Source of the DNA: an uncultured Clostridia bacterium | Lineage (GTDB): Bacteria > Bacillota > Clostridia > Christensenellales > Aristaeellaceae | DNA: 50,659 nt | Assembly: GCA_934631985.1 (NCBI GenBank) | Contig: CAKTYE010000010.1 | Coordinates: forward strand, 1 to 50,659 | Reading direction: 5' to 3' | In this document: piece after piece, positions 44,501 through 50,659 of the stretch | How positions within the stretch are numbered: the stretch's first letter is position 1 | Layout of the letters: every line of letters begins with the position of its first letter | Position numbers and translations under genes: made by a program | Notes under the pieces: model-generated | The model's database searches: none | What the model was told of the DNA's origin: nothing | Seen by the model: only the letters and a program-made list of their open reading frames with translations

Positions 44501-44892
44501 AATTCATTAACTCTGCGCTGTTTGTAACCGAAAATGGCTGCGATGGGAACATCTACAACTGGTATGCCCTGGCGAATACCCAAACAAAAGAGCCTGTTCA
44601 TCAAACATCGGCCGAAGCGCAGGATGCATGGGATACCATCATTTCGGAAGAATTGCTTGACCCAGAAGCCATCAGCTTTGCACATACTCTGAAAGCCGCT
44701 GGGTGTCCAGCACCTTCTATCGTTGGGTTTGAACTGGATGGTGCAGTCGTTGCGGAAATGGTCTGGGAAACATTGAAGGTTGCGATTCAACTCCCGGAAC
44801 AATTGGAACATAAAGACACTTTGGAAAGTGACAACTGGCACGTGTACGAGATGGGATCAACAGAAGCTATTAGTGCAATAAGGGGGGCATAA
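38548..44892 (+). CDS. Giant DEAD/H helicase with DUF1998 and Vsr-like tail (DrmA-DrmB fusion or DruE-like)
   Basis: 2114 residues. Walker A GTGSGKTE is near residue 98, DEAH-box variant VDELHTFDGAQGTD near 227, a CRDCGATGW zinc motif near 481, a second Cys cluster near 540-560, and helicase motifs V/VI (EMGIDIGDL...RIGRAGR) near 1015-1050. A DUF1998/MZB region has PGGTGYLKEL near 1590 and CYHCLFAYRQ near 1630. Toward 1730-1810, KADFVFWP and VVVFTDGFLYH resemble a Vsr-like nuclease fold. The ATG at 38548 is chosen for its GGAGG site. In DISARM, DrmA and DrmB are separate; in Druantia, DruE is a comparable giant. Confidence 0.8.
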   Translation: MIPSVLATQFREGLTDYVETTFPVTSPVFEGSIRHFLEKKDAFFHEPFVSVKLPFRVAEHGNERFDAIHSDYAPYVHQNKAFDRLNGDDPRSTLVATGTGSGKTECFLYPVLEYCYQHRGESGIKALIIYPMNSLATDQALRIARLIHSSPELRGNVNVGMYVGGQSSLDSKTMQPDKVITDHETLLQSPPDILLTNYKMLDYLLVRPKDASLWSRNDDPDTLRYIIVDELHTFDGAQGTDLACLIRRLKSRLKVQPGYLCCVGTSATMGGPESRSAMLEYAHAVFGEPFEDDAIVTEDRLSSREFFDQQEVSFHRIPTADEATELAAMAKAEEEEKYLTRAAHVWFDEQDWILDPLSDQGRLELGQKLMHHSFFQSLMSVMDARVIQPGALCDELSNVFPIMGSSVGKVILDSMLALVSHARTSDVKGHLRPFLQVQLQVWMRELRRVMGKVDKEQADYILESDLNQAKADRREHYLPVVNCRDCGATGWAGTLDERSQLVVKDIKVFYNQFFAFDKRIRMVFPRRENEENTQLHQKYRFCPQCLYVQNEQNGEDKCGACGHETIPIWMPDIEASKQSSGYVCPFCGGKHSLILVGLRSATAISAGISQLYASRFNDDKKLLAFNDNVQDAAHRASFFNARTWRFGLRTAIQHFVCDGGEGLSLDAFGDALNDYWQSKMTDEEFIDTFIPYNMAGDRAYETLQKTGEFPDEAGRKGLLSDVRKRISYEVLLEYGLSSRIGRTLEKSAASMIAPDLTKIEEAANAILERIHNEAGVRMISYEQLIGFILSWMNHMRQNGAFALPIYAGYIESGAKGYLLSGKHISWMPGGYLNPFFPALQSHGGASSGFEALSDHCWYVRKLLHMLNTTALECPGTVQAASIIIEELEKKKVFIRMEGPKGLPVFGLAPSVYRITRNVCTLRCNVCGHVISAEATHVHYWEGMPCSRSSCGGQYVPKEQRPDYYANLYQNGELVRVHAREHTGLLERGDREQLEIQFKHKKHEHKAWDPNLLSCTPTLEMGIDIGDLSTVVLCSIPPAQSQYLQRIGRAGRTDGNALTIAVANAKPHDLYFYQEPLDMIAGKVDPPGVFLNASAVLERQFVAFCFDNWVKSGIPEIAIPLKVKGVLSKINQANEPVDSFPFNFLAYIKANLSRLSRMFEQMFDREELSDDSRQRIRDFAKGTGADKESLRNRILRVFKELYDQRESMKKDIKKLKKAIDELEQKPKDASFEEKMRELRLERQGLMRIQQEMEDKNTFNFLSEEGLLPNYAFPEAGVILKAILTRRVPLGKAATEENQYGYERLSYEYSRSASAAISEFAPENSFYAGGHKLKIDQVDVATTEPEQWRLCPNCDHAAPVSSLHNVAACPRCGSIAWGDQGQVRTMLKVRTVYSTNRYEDSRSGDESDDRATKFYSKEMLVDVDEAHDVTCGYQTTTGELPFGYEFVSKATLREINFGESDSIGTRLTVAGHEDIRNGFRICKYCGKIQPRGLKAKPIHTRICRAVSQNFKDPFEECMFLYREFTSEAIRILIPSTSLDSSTKKMESFAAAIMLGLKKKFNNVDHLNYCVMDAPVPEADYRKQYMVIFDSVPGGTGYLKELMATSDALMHVFELALEAMETCSCASEQDKDGCYHCLFAYRQSNKINNISRRCAVELLRKIISGKDSLEPIKGISSIAVNSLFDSELEKRFIEAIEQTSTAQCKVEITKVPVNGKEGYFLQIGSCCWEIELQVPFGIERGVAVPSKADFVFWPKTKGNKQRPVVVFTDGFLYHKHIVDADSNKRLAIRTACGYPVWSLTWKDVQERLQTAASSVAIDTLSHDAMPMGKYYEQTIRKRSLPKLNLGSMSSFDLLLRYLADPEADAVFEGNAQALALCMIDQQMSRSEQAFGAWNQEYSILPTLNESITDAVFRKVLIGRWNPISTLCIYACLPVTAVVGMKTADGNQILRFDETQCRLLIRFDDRVTDKDSEFENGWSQFLYSTNMLQFINSALFVTENGCDGNIYNWYALANTQTKEPVHQTSAEAQDAWDTIISEELLDPEAISFAHTLKAAGCPAPSIVGFELDGAVVAEMVWETLKVAIQLPEQLEHKDTLESDNWHVYEMGSTEAISAIRGA

Positions 44893-44895
44893 GAG

Positions 44896-46983
44896 ATGGG
44901 TGATTATACTGTTGCGATTTCTTCTGATTTCTTCAGTGCATTTGCTGCACTGCCGAAATCAAAACAGGGGCGCGTTATGGACTTTATGTCGAAGTTCAGG
45001 AGCAACCCTCTCGCTCCCGGCATGAACTACGAGAAAATCAATGACGCCCATGAAAAGAATATGCGTTCGGTGCGTGTCGATGACACCTATCGGGCTATTG
45101 TGATGCGTGACGATAATGTATTCCTGCTTTTGTGGGTGGATCATCACGACGAGGCATACGATTGGGCACGTAGAAAGCGTTGCATGCTTAACCATACAAC
45201 GGGAAGCATCCAGATTTACGAATCATCGGCTGCCCAAGACAATTCTGCGCATACTGCGATTGCTGCACCACTTTTTGCACATGTGCATGACCACCAGTTG
45301 CAAGCGCTCGGCGTTCCTGAGGAACAATATGGGCTTGTAAGGTCAGTTGATTCTGAAGCGTCGTTCTATGCCATACAGACCAAGCTACCGCGTGATGCAT
45401 TCGAGGCCCTTGATCTGGTTCGGGATGGCTGCGATATTGATGAAGTCATAGAAATACTATATGGCGAAAGCAAAGATACCACGCATGACAATATTGCTGC
45501 TGCCCTTGCGAATCCGATCACTCAGATGCAGTTTACTGTTGTTGAGGGCGAAGAAGAATTAAAGGCAATGATGAATGCACCGCTGGAAAAGTGGCGTGTG
45601 TTCCTACACCCTTCACAGCGTAGGCTTGTGACAAAGAATTTTTCAGGCTCAGCCCGTGTTCTTGGCGGAGCCGGTACCGGAAAGACCGTCGTCGCTATGC
45701 ACCGTGTGCGCTTCCTTGCGCAAAGATGCAAAGAGAGTGAGCGAGTCCTCTTTACCACGTTTACAGCGAATCTTGCACAGGACATTAAGGAAAACCTGCG
45801 CAAGATATGCACGACAGAGGAAATGCGAAAAATCGAGGTTATCCATTTGGACGCATGGATTTCTCGCTTCTTGCAGCAACAGGATTATGGCTATACGATC
45901 AAGTATGGAGATGAAATTACTGAACTTTGGGAGTTGGCCTCGCGGGCGACTGGAGATGATATGGACTACCCAGATGGCTTCTTTGAGGAAGAATGGAGTT
46001 CCATCGTTCAAGCTCAGGGAATCACAACGCTGCAAGAATACGCTCAGGCACCGAGAACCGGGCGTGGCATCCGTCTTGACCGCAAAAAGCGGATTGCTGT
46101 GTGGAAGGTGTTTGAGGAGTATCGCACGTTGATGAACATCAAGAAGGTGCGAGATTCCGCTTCGGCTATGAGCGAATGCTGTCAGCTGCTCAAGTCACAG
46201 CCTGACTACCATCCCTATGTGTCGATTGTCGTAGATGAAGGGCAGGATTTTGGCATGGGCGCATTCCGGCTGCTCCGTGCATTGGCTGGCGATGAACATG
46301 AAAATGATCTGTTTATTGTTGGCGATGCTCATCAGCGTATCTATCGAAACAAAGTAACACTGTCCAAATGCGGGATTACTGTACGCGGAAGAAGCAGCCA
46401 ATTGCGTGTGAATTACCGTACTACCGAAGAAATCCGCAACTGGGCAATGCGTGTTCTTAAAGGAATTCCGGTAGACGATCTGGATGGTGGCTTAGATGAA
46501 GCAAAGGGGTATCGTTCTCTCAGTCATGGAGATGCTCCGATTGTTGAAATCTTTGATTCCTACGGAGACGAGGCAGCTGCGCTGATAAAGCATATTCAGG
46601 AAAAGATCGAGGCCGGAATGGAGCCAATGGAGATCTGCGTCATTGCTCGAACAAACAAAATGCTTGCTGATTATGCGAATGCTCTTAGTGACGCAGGAAT
46701 TCGTTCCTACGAAATCAAGCGAAGCAAAACGGATGATCGCCATATGCTCGGTGTGCGTTTGGCGACAATGCATCGAGTGAAAGGGCTTGAATTCACCTGC
46801 GTATTCATCGTCGGAATGACCAAGGGTGCAATGCCTCTAAAGTCAGCGCTCAAGAGTAGCGACCCCCTCAGCAAGGAAGAAGCAGTCACCAGTGAACGGT
46901 GTTTGCTGTATGTTGCTTTGACAAGAGCCAAGAAAGCTGCATACATCTCCGCCTATGGACAAGCATCGGAGTTTATTTCATGA
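44896..46983 (+). CDS. ParE/RelE-like domain fused to a UvrD-type helicase
   Basis: 695 residues. The first 90 resemble the ParE/RelE toxin fold (MNYEKINDAHEKNMRSVRVD, then YRAIVMRDDNVFLLLWVDHHDEAY). From about 250 on it is an SF1 helicase: Walker A GGAGTGKTVVAMHR near 254, DEGQDF near 447, GDAHQRIYRN near 476, LATMHRVKGLEF near 622, and LYVALTRAKKAAY near 672. It follows the giant helicase by three bases, so it is part of the same operon. Probably unwinds or processes phage DNA; the N-terminal domain may be an RNA- or ribosome-directed effector, or simply a structural domain. Confidence 0.8.
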   Translation: MGDYTVAISSDFFSAFAALPKSKQGRVMDFMSKFRSNPLAPGMNYEKINDAHEKNMRSVRVDDTYRAIVMRDDNVFLLLWVDHHDEAYDWARRKRCMLNHTTGSIQIYESSAAQDNSAHTAIAAPLFAHVHDHQLQALGVPEEQYGLVRSVDSEASFYAIQTKLPRDAFEALDLVRDGCDIDEVIEILYGESKDTTHDNIAAALANPITQMQFTVVEGEEELKAMMNAPLEKWRVFLHPSQRRLVTKNFSGSARVLGGAGTGKTVVAMHRVRFLAQRCKESERVLFTTFTANLAQDIKENLRKICTTEEMRKIEVIHLDAWISRFLQQQDYGYTIKYGDEITELWELASRATGDDMDYPDGFFEEEWSSIVQAQGITTLQEYAQAPRTGRGIRLDRKKRIAVWKVFEEYRTLMNIKKVRDSASAMSECCQLLKSQPDYHPYVSIVVDEGQDFGMGAFRLLRALAGDEHENDLFIVGDAHQRIYRNKVTLSKCGITVRGRSSQLRVNYRTTEEIRNWAMRVLKGIPVDDLDGGLDEAKGYRSLSHGDAPIVEIFDSYGDEAAALIKHIQEKIEAGMEPMEICVIARTNKMLADYANALSDAGIRSYEIKRSKTDDRHMLGVRLATMHRVKGLEFTCVFIVGMTKGAMPLKSALKSSDPLSKEEAVTSERCLLYVALTRAKKAAYISAYGQASEFIS

Positions 46984-47087
46984 CTTTCGATCCATACGAG
47001 CAAAGACCCGATTGTATAGGTGCGTCGGAATTCCTTGAGTATAGCAACATTTATCAGGATGTGTGCGAGTATGCAGCAGACGAATGA
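46980..47087 (+). CDS. Tiny acidic ORF coupled to the UvrD-type gene
   Basis: 35 codons starting at an ATGA overlap with the helicase stop. Acidic, two Cys, no family. The coupling argues for translation but not for function. Confidence 0.4.
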   Translation: MTFDPYEQRPDCIGASEFLEYSNIYQDVCEYAADE

Positions 47088-47109
47088 GTATCATTCGGGA
47101 GGTATTGTT

Positions 47110-47296
47110 ATGACCGAACGATTGACGAAGAAATAGGCCGAGGAATACGGAGAGCTATGCTCTGCGTGATAACGAGCATCTACTCACACCAAACGGCCTC
47201 CGCTTTATCTGTGAGCCCCACAGCGATGACCCGGAAGCCACCGGTAGGCACTTCTTAGCGGTACTTGCGAAGTTCCGGACTGAGAAAATCATCTAA
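47110..47296 (+). pseudogene. Broken small gene
   Basis: A GGGAGG site and ATG start MTERLTKK, then TAG at codon 9. The frame then runs AEEYGE before a shift leads into a protein-like tail: LLTPNGLRFICEPHSDDPEA, then TGRHFLAVLAKFRTEKII. Two lesions within about 50 bp indicate recent decay, or suppression of a stop plus a shift. Confidence 0.6.
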
Positions 47297-47306
47297 CATA
47301 TGATAA

Positions 47307-47343
47307 GCGGGTACTGTGGTTCATCGCCACAGTGCCCGCTTTT
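47307..47343 (+). terminator. Strong intrinsic terminator
   Basis: GCGGGTACTGTGG and CCACAGTGCCCGC pair over 13 positions (one mismatch) around TTCATCG, followed by TTTT. It ends the plus-strand island and faces the minus-strand secreted-protein gene. Confidence 0.8.
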
Positions 47344-47353
47344 CGCAAACGCC

Positions 47354-47788
47354 TTATTTGAACATCACGCCACCGGAAATGATCAGGGTGCACGGGAACG
47401 GCAGTATCAGCGTATCGCCTTCCTCGATGGTAATGAACACAGAATACACATCATCGCCATGCTTGTGTTTATACAGCTTAGACGGGAAGTCGTTTTCCGG
47501 ATCGTTGACCGAGCGGAGCGAAACGATGCCATGCTCGCCCTCAGATCCAGCAGCAGCCAGAACGTATGACCCGACCGGAATGTCACGACCACCGATGTAG
47601 GTTCCAGCCGTCAGGTGCGCAGTTTTCTCAATCTTCCGCTCTGCGATCTCGCTTTGTACCTCGGCAAGCAGTACAAGGAGACCAGCATCGCTGTAGCTGC
47701 TGAAGTCTGTCACTTCTTCGGCAAAGACGACGGTGCTGGATGCCACCAGCAGGCAGAGTGTCAGAATAAAGGCAAGTAGTCTCTTCAT
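47354..47788 (-). CDS. Secreted protein of unknown function
   Basis: 144 residues. A clear signal peptide: MKRLLAFILTLCLLV followed by a probable cleavage site near VFAEE. The mature part has a short helical region and a beta-rich domain (DIPVGSYVLAAAGSEGEHG, then DDVYSVFITIEEGDTLILPF). This C-terminal domain is common in gut Clostridia, but its function is unknown. GGAGG and the shared CCCAAAGAAC leader precede the start. Confidence 0.7.
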   Translation of the reverse strand: MKRLLAFILTLCLLVASSTVVFAEEVTDFSSYSDAGLLVLLAEVQSEIAERKIEKTAHLTAGTYIGGRDIPVGSYVLAAAGSEGEHGIVSLRSVNDPENDFPSKLYKHKHGDDVYSVFITIEEGDTLILPFPCTLIISGGVMFK

Positions 47789-47796
47789 GATGCGTC

Positions 47797-47842
47797 CTCC
47801 GTTCTTTGGGCAATCCCTGTATACATGATAACCGCGCTGCCA
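47797..47842 (-). promoter_or_regulatory. Leader motif before the secreted-protein gene
   Basis: Minus strand: TATCATGTATACAGGGATTG, then CCCAAAGAACGGAGG leading to the ATG. The CCCAAAG-A-GGAGG leader and a TATA-like element match those before the 8817, 15996 and 18599 genes. The spacer up to 48073 also holds small hairpins (GGCTCG/CGAGCC near 47967) and no gene. Confidence 0.45.
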
Positions 47843-48073
47843 GCTAATTTAGTCTGCGAACGCTGACAAAATCACTGGCGGCTTTCCTTTTGCCCACAAA
47901 CGCAACACGTTGCCCCACGTTGGAGCTTCCCCCCTGTTCGCGGAAAGTTACCCAAGAACAGCCAAAGGCTCGACACGAGCCCACTGTGGGCCGAATATGG
48001 CAACTTCGAATCCGCAAAAAAACAAGGCCTTTTATGATGGCAAACAAACGCCAATCAGAAAGGGGCTTTGAGT

Positions 48074-48325
48074 ATGAACTATGATTACAGGGTCGCTGGT
48101 CAGATCATTGGACGCATCAGGGTACAGCGGGAGATGTCGCAGGAGGTACTGTCCGGGCTGGCAGGCGTCGCACGGAGCCATCTGGCAATGATTGAGAGCG
48201 GCAGCAAGAATGCCAACGTGGAAACGCTCTGGCGCATCGTCGCTGCACTCGACATGCGTATGAGCGAATTGATGCGACTGGTCGAGGATGAACTCGACAG
48301 GATGAACCATGTGACGAAACCATGA
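48074..48325 (+). CDS. XRE-family regulator
   Basis: 83 residues, a complete helix-turn-helix: RIRVQREMSQEVLSGLAGVA near residue 14, ARSHLAMIESGSKNANVETL near 33, then MRMSELMRLVEDEL. Related to SinR-type and restriction-controller proteins. It precedes 20-bp repeats and a methylase gene, so it may be a controller protein for a former restriction-modification locus (inference). Confidence 0.85.
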   Translation: MNYDYRVAGQIIGRIRVQREMSQEVLSGLAGVARSHLAMIESGSKNANVETLWRIVAALDMRMSELMRLVEDELDRMNHVTKP

Positions 48326-48393
48326 TACCTTACGACGAAACATGAAACCTTGGGACGAAACACAGAACCATTCGACGAAACTCACGACCGGCA
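48313..48393 (+). repeat. Four GACGAAAC-headed repeats, 20-21 bp apart
   Basis: GACGAAAC starts at 48313, 48334, 48354 and 48374; the first three units end in ACCTT or ACCAT. The spacing is two helical turns. The array overlaps the end of the XRE gene and could be its binding site. Confidence 0.85.
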
Positions 48394-48436
48394 TGTTGGA
48401 GGGGGTCACTTCTCCTACATGCCGGTCTATATGTTT
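48386..48436 (+). terminator. Terminator-like inverted repeat
   Basis: GACCGGCATGT (48386-48396) pairs perfectly with ACATGCCGGTC (48417-48427), followed by TATATGTTTTCG. It separates the XRE gene from the methylase remnant. Confidence 0.65.
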
Positions 48437-48444
48437 TCGTATGG

Positions 48445-50226
48445 GTGCTGATTATCTGCCTGTATGGATGCCGAAAAGCCGGAAAAGTGCCTGATTTCAT
48501 GGGATTTCCGGGGTTTTATGGACGTGGGCTTTGTATCAAAGACGGTAACTTGATAGACCCGGCGTGCGGCAGCGGAAACTTCCTGACGGAAACTTATCTG
48601 TCGCTGCGCAAAATGGAAAACGAAGTGATTCGCCTGCTGCTGGATTCGCGTACAGCGAGTACGAAAACGGAGCAGGCTAAAATCAGCGCCGGCCAGATCG
48701 TCATGGGCATTGGTATTGCTAACCCCATTCGCGTATCCATTCGCCAGTTTTACGGCATTGAAATCAACGATTTTGCGGCGACCGTGGCGAAAACGGCCCT
48801 GTGGATTGCGGAAAGCCAGATGATGAAGCAGACGGAAGATATTGTCCATATGAATCTGGACTTTCTTCCGCTGAAATCCTATGTCAATATCATCGAGGGC
48901 AACGCCCTGCGCATCGACTGGGAAACGGTAGTGCCCAAGCGCGAGCTGAACTATATCATGGGCAACCCGCCGTTTGTGGGCGGTATGTATATGTCTTCCG
49001 AACAAAAGGATGACATAACCAATGTAATGCTTGGGTTTAAGTCTGTTGGCGAACTCGATTATGTTGTTGGTTGGTATAAAAAGGCTACAGAACTGATGAA
49101 GGGTACACACATCAGGACGGCGTTCGTGTCAACGAATTCTATTTGCCAAGGACAGCAAGCAACAACTCTTTGGGCAACTTTGTTTTCCGAAGGCGTGCAT
49201 ATCAACTTCGCGCATCGGACATTTAGATGGGATAGCGAAGCGTCAATCAAGGCACATGTCCATTGTATTATTGTAGGTTTTTCATATCATAAATCGCTCA
49301 ACTCCCGTCTATTCGATAGTTTGGGAAATGTGAAATTGGTTGAGAATATCAATCAGTATCTCACTGATGCACCTACTGTAATCATCGAGAGCCGTTCTAA
49401 CCCACTATGCGCCGTTCCTCATATTCGGTTTGGCAGTATGCCGCGAGATGGTGGTGGGTTCATTCTGAACGAAAGTGAAAAAGACGAACTCATTGCCCGT
49501 GAACCACTATCCAAACAGTGGATTCGTCTTTACCTTGGCGCAGAAGAGTTTCTTAAAAACAAAAAGAGATATTGCTTGTGGCTCTTGGGTGCAAATCCGG
49601 CAGAAATATCAAAGTGTCCAACGGTCAAAGCGCGAATCCAAAGCGTCAGAGATTTCCGTTTAGCGAGCAAAGCTGCCGGAACAAGAAAATTCGCGGAAAC
49701 GCCATCCTTGTTCTGCCAAATTGCCCAACCGCAAACAGGCTGCTATATTGCGGTTCCTAAGACATCATCAGAGCGTCGACGCTATATTCCGCTTGGCTTT
49801 TTAGATGCGAGCGTTATTGCAAGCGATCTTTTGTTCTTAATCCCAGACGCGGCATTGTTTCACTTTGGCGTGCTTGAATCCAATGTCCACATGGCATGGA
49901 TGAGGACAGTATGCGGACGTTTGAAGAGCGACTATCGCTATTCAAAGGATATCGTCTACAACAATTTCCCCTGGCCCACGCCGACCGACGCGCAAAAAGC
50001 CAAGATTGAGCAGACGGCGCAGGCGATCCTTGATGCTCGCGCGTTGCATTCGGATTGCTCCCTGGCCGATCTGTACGACGAAGCAACCATGCCGCCGGAG
50101 CTGCGCAAGGCGCATCAGCAAAACGACCGCGCCGTCATGGAAGCCTATGGTATGCCCGTGAAAGGGACAACCGAAGCAGCCTGCGTCGCAGAGCTGATGA
50201 AACGGTATCAGGAGCTAACCCGCTAG
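48445..50226 (+). pseudogene. N-terminally truncated MmeI-like methyltransferase
   Basis: The frame joins recognisable homology only at LIDPACGSGNFLTETYLSLR (motif I, near codon 37) and continues through YGIEINDFAATVAKTALWIA, catalytic NPPF near codon 174, and the family tail NNFPWPTPTDAQKAKIEQ near 511. MmeI-type fused enzymes are about 900 residues or more, with a nuclease and helical region before motif I; these are missing. The first 35 codons look unrelated. No ribosome binding site fits its first ATG. It may be a remnant, or a methylase-only form expressed from an inner start. Confidence 0.8.
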
Positions 50227-50659
50227 GTTGCGTCTACACGAGTCAAGTGATATAATGGCACTATCACAGTAAAGAGGGTGACATCATGGAGAAATCACAG
50301 CATCGGCATGATATCAGCGACAAAGCGTGGGCAATTTTAGAGCCAATGCTGCCGGGACAGCGAGGGCAATGGGGCGGAATCGCGGAGGACAACCGCAGAT
50401 TTATCAACGGAGTGTTCTGGATTCTTCGCACCGGAGCGCCATGGCGTGATCTGCCGCCAGACTACGGAAAATGGGGATCCGTTCATCAACGGTTTCGCCG
50501 ATGGCGGGATAAAGGCATATGGGAGAAGATTCTCGAAGCATTGATAGACGATCCGGATTACGAATGGCTTATGATCGATGCGAGTCATTGCAAGGTTCAT
50601 CCTCACGCCGCCGGAGCAAAGGGCGGCAATCAGGATATGAGCCGTACAAAAGGGGGCTC
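50227..50659 (+). mobile_element. IS5-family insertion sequence, left end
   Basis: The transposase gene at 50286 is preceded by TTGCGT (50228-50233), 17 bp, and TATAAT (50251-50256). The element probably begins directly after the methylase stop codon at 50226. The right end is outside the window, so its terminal repeats cannot be paired. Confidence 0.7.
50286..50659 (+). CDS. IS5-family transposase, N-terminal part
   Basis: 125 codons before the window ends. Pattern of the IS5 group: an N-terminal DUF4096-like domain (FINGVFWILRTGAPWRDLPP near residue 37, then WGSVHQRFRRWRDKGIWE), followed by the start of the DDE domain LMIDASHCKVHPH with the first catalytic Asp near 97. AGAGGG lies upstream of the ATG. 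Confidence 0.9.
   Translation, partial: MEKSQHRHDISDKAWAILEPMLPGQRGQWGGIAEDNRRFINGVFWILRTGAPWRDLPPDYGKWGSVHQRFRRWRDKGIWEKILEALIDDPDYEWLMIDASHCKVHPHAAGAKGGNQDMSRTKGG

Noticed and set aside
48313..48393. Short CRISPR-like array or iterons with a replication gene
   Set aside because: The 8-bp conserved core is too short for CRISPR repeats, and no replication initiator lies nearby; a regulator array is more likely.
50040..50226. Methylase C-terminus disrupted by the IS element
   Set aside because: The protein ends with the normal family tail, and the stop codon precedes the presumed IS end.

Overview
The window looks like accessory DNA of a gut-type Clostridia (Firmicutes) genome. The evidence is strong AGGAGG-type ribosome binding sites, families typical of clostridial prophages (DUF1492, DUF2800, DUF2815, DUF3846, DUF4314, small sigma-like regulators), a group II intron and an IS5-family element. 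No species can be named from sequence alone.

Left part, 1-24 kb: a prophage or phage-derived element read mainly on the minus strand, so transcription runs from right to left. From right to left it holds a sigma-like regulator (22.9-23.4 kb), a DUF2800 nuclease-like protein, a DUF2815 putative single-strand-binding protein, a family A DNA polymerase, a D5-type primase/helicase, a VRR-NUC nuclease, an HNH endonuclease, a SNF2-like helicase, a DUF1492 regulator, a phage MetK, a ParB-methylase, a tRNA-Thr and both terminase subunits. The large terminase gene is interrupted at the left edge by the 5' end of a group II intron. The primase and the SNF2 helicase each carry a frameshift.

Two plus-strand blocks sit against this grain. 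At 3.6-7.5 kb a nine-gene operon of unrecognised small proteins is punctuated by five predicted type I hammerhead ribozymes. Four of them start 0-8 nt after an upstream stop codon, and all five would cleave 38-45 nt before the next start codon. Their helices covary between copies, and after cleavage each downstream mRNA could begin with a new hairpin. At 16.2-17.9 kb an OLD-like ATPase and a small RloB/Toprim-like partner form a two-gene cargo with its own sigma-70-type promoter.

Middle, 24-27 kb: remnants and genes of an SOS-type cassette. These are a truncated Y-family polymerase fragment, a LexA-like DNA-binding protein without a peptidase domain, a SLOG protein, an SRAP (YedK/HMCES) protein, and a second sigma-like paralogue.

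Right part, 27.2-47.1 kb: a defence island on the plus strand. A consensus promoter drives an ABC-three-component (ABC-3C) system with a DUF3732 ATPase, followed by a small HTH protein. Then come four very large genes: a SNF2 helicase, an Eco57I/PglX-like adenine methylase, a 2114-residue DEAD/H helicase with DUF1998 and a Vsr-like tail, and a ParE-like/UvrD fusion helicase. The first three resemble DISARM class 1 (DrmD, DrmMI, with DrmA and DrmB apparently fused). No DrmC is seen, and the UvrD fusion is extra.

Right edge, 47.1-50.7 kb: a broken small gene, a secreted protein, an XRE regulator followed by 20-bp repeats, an N-terminally truncated MmeI-like methylase, and an IS5-family transposase cut by the window end.
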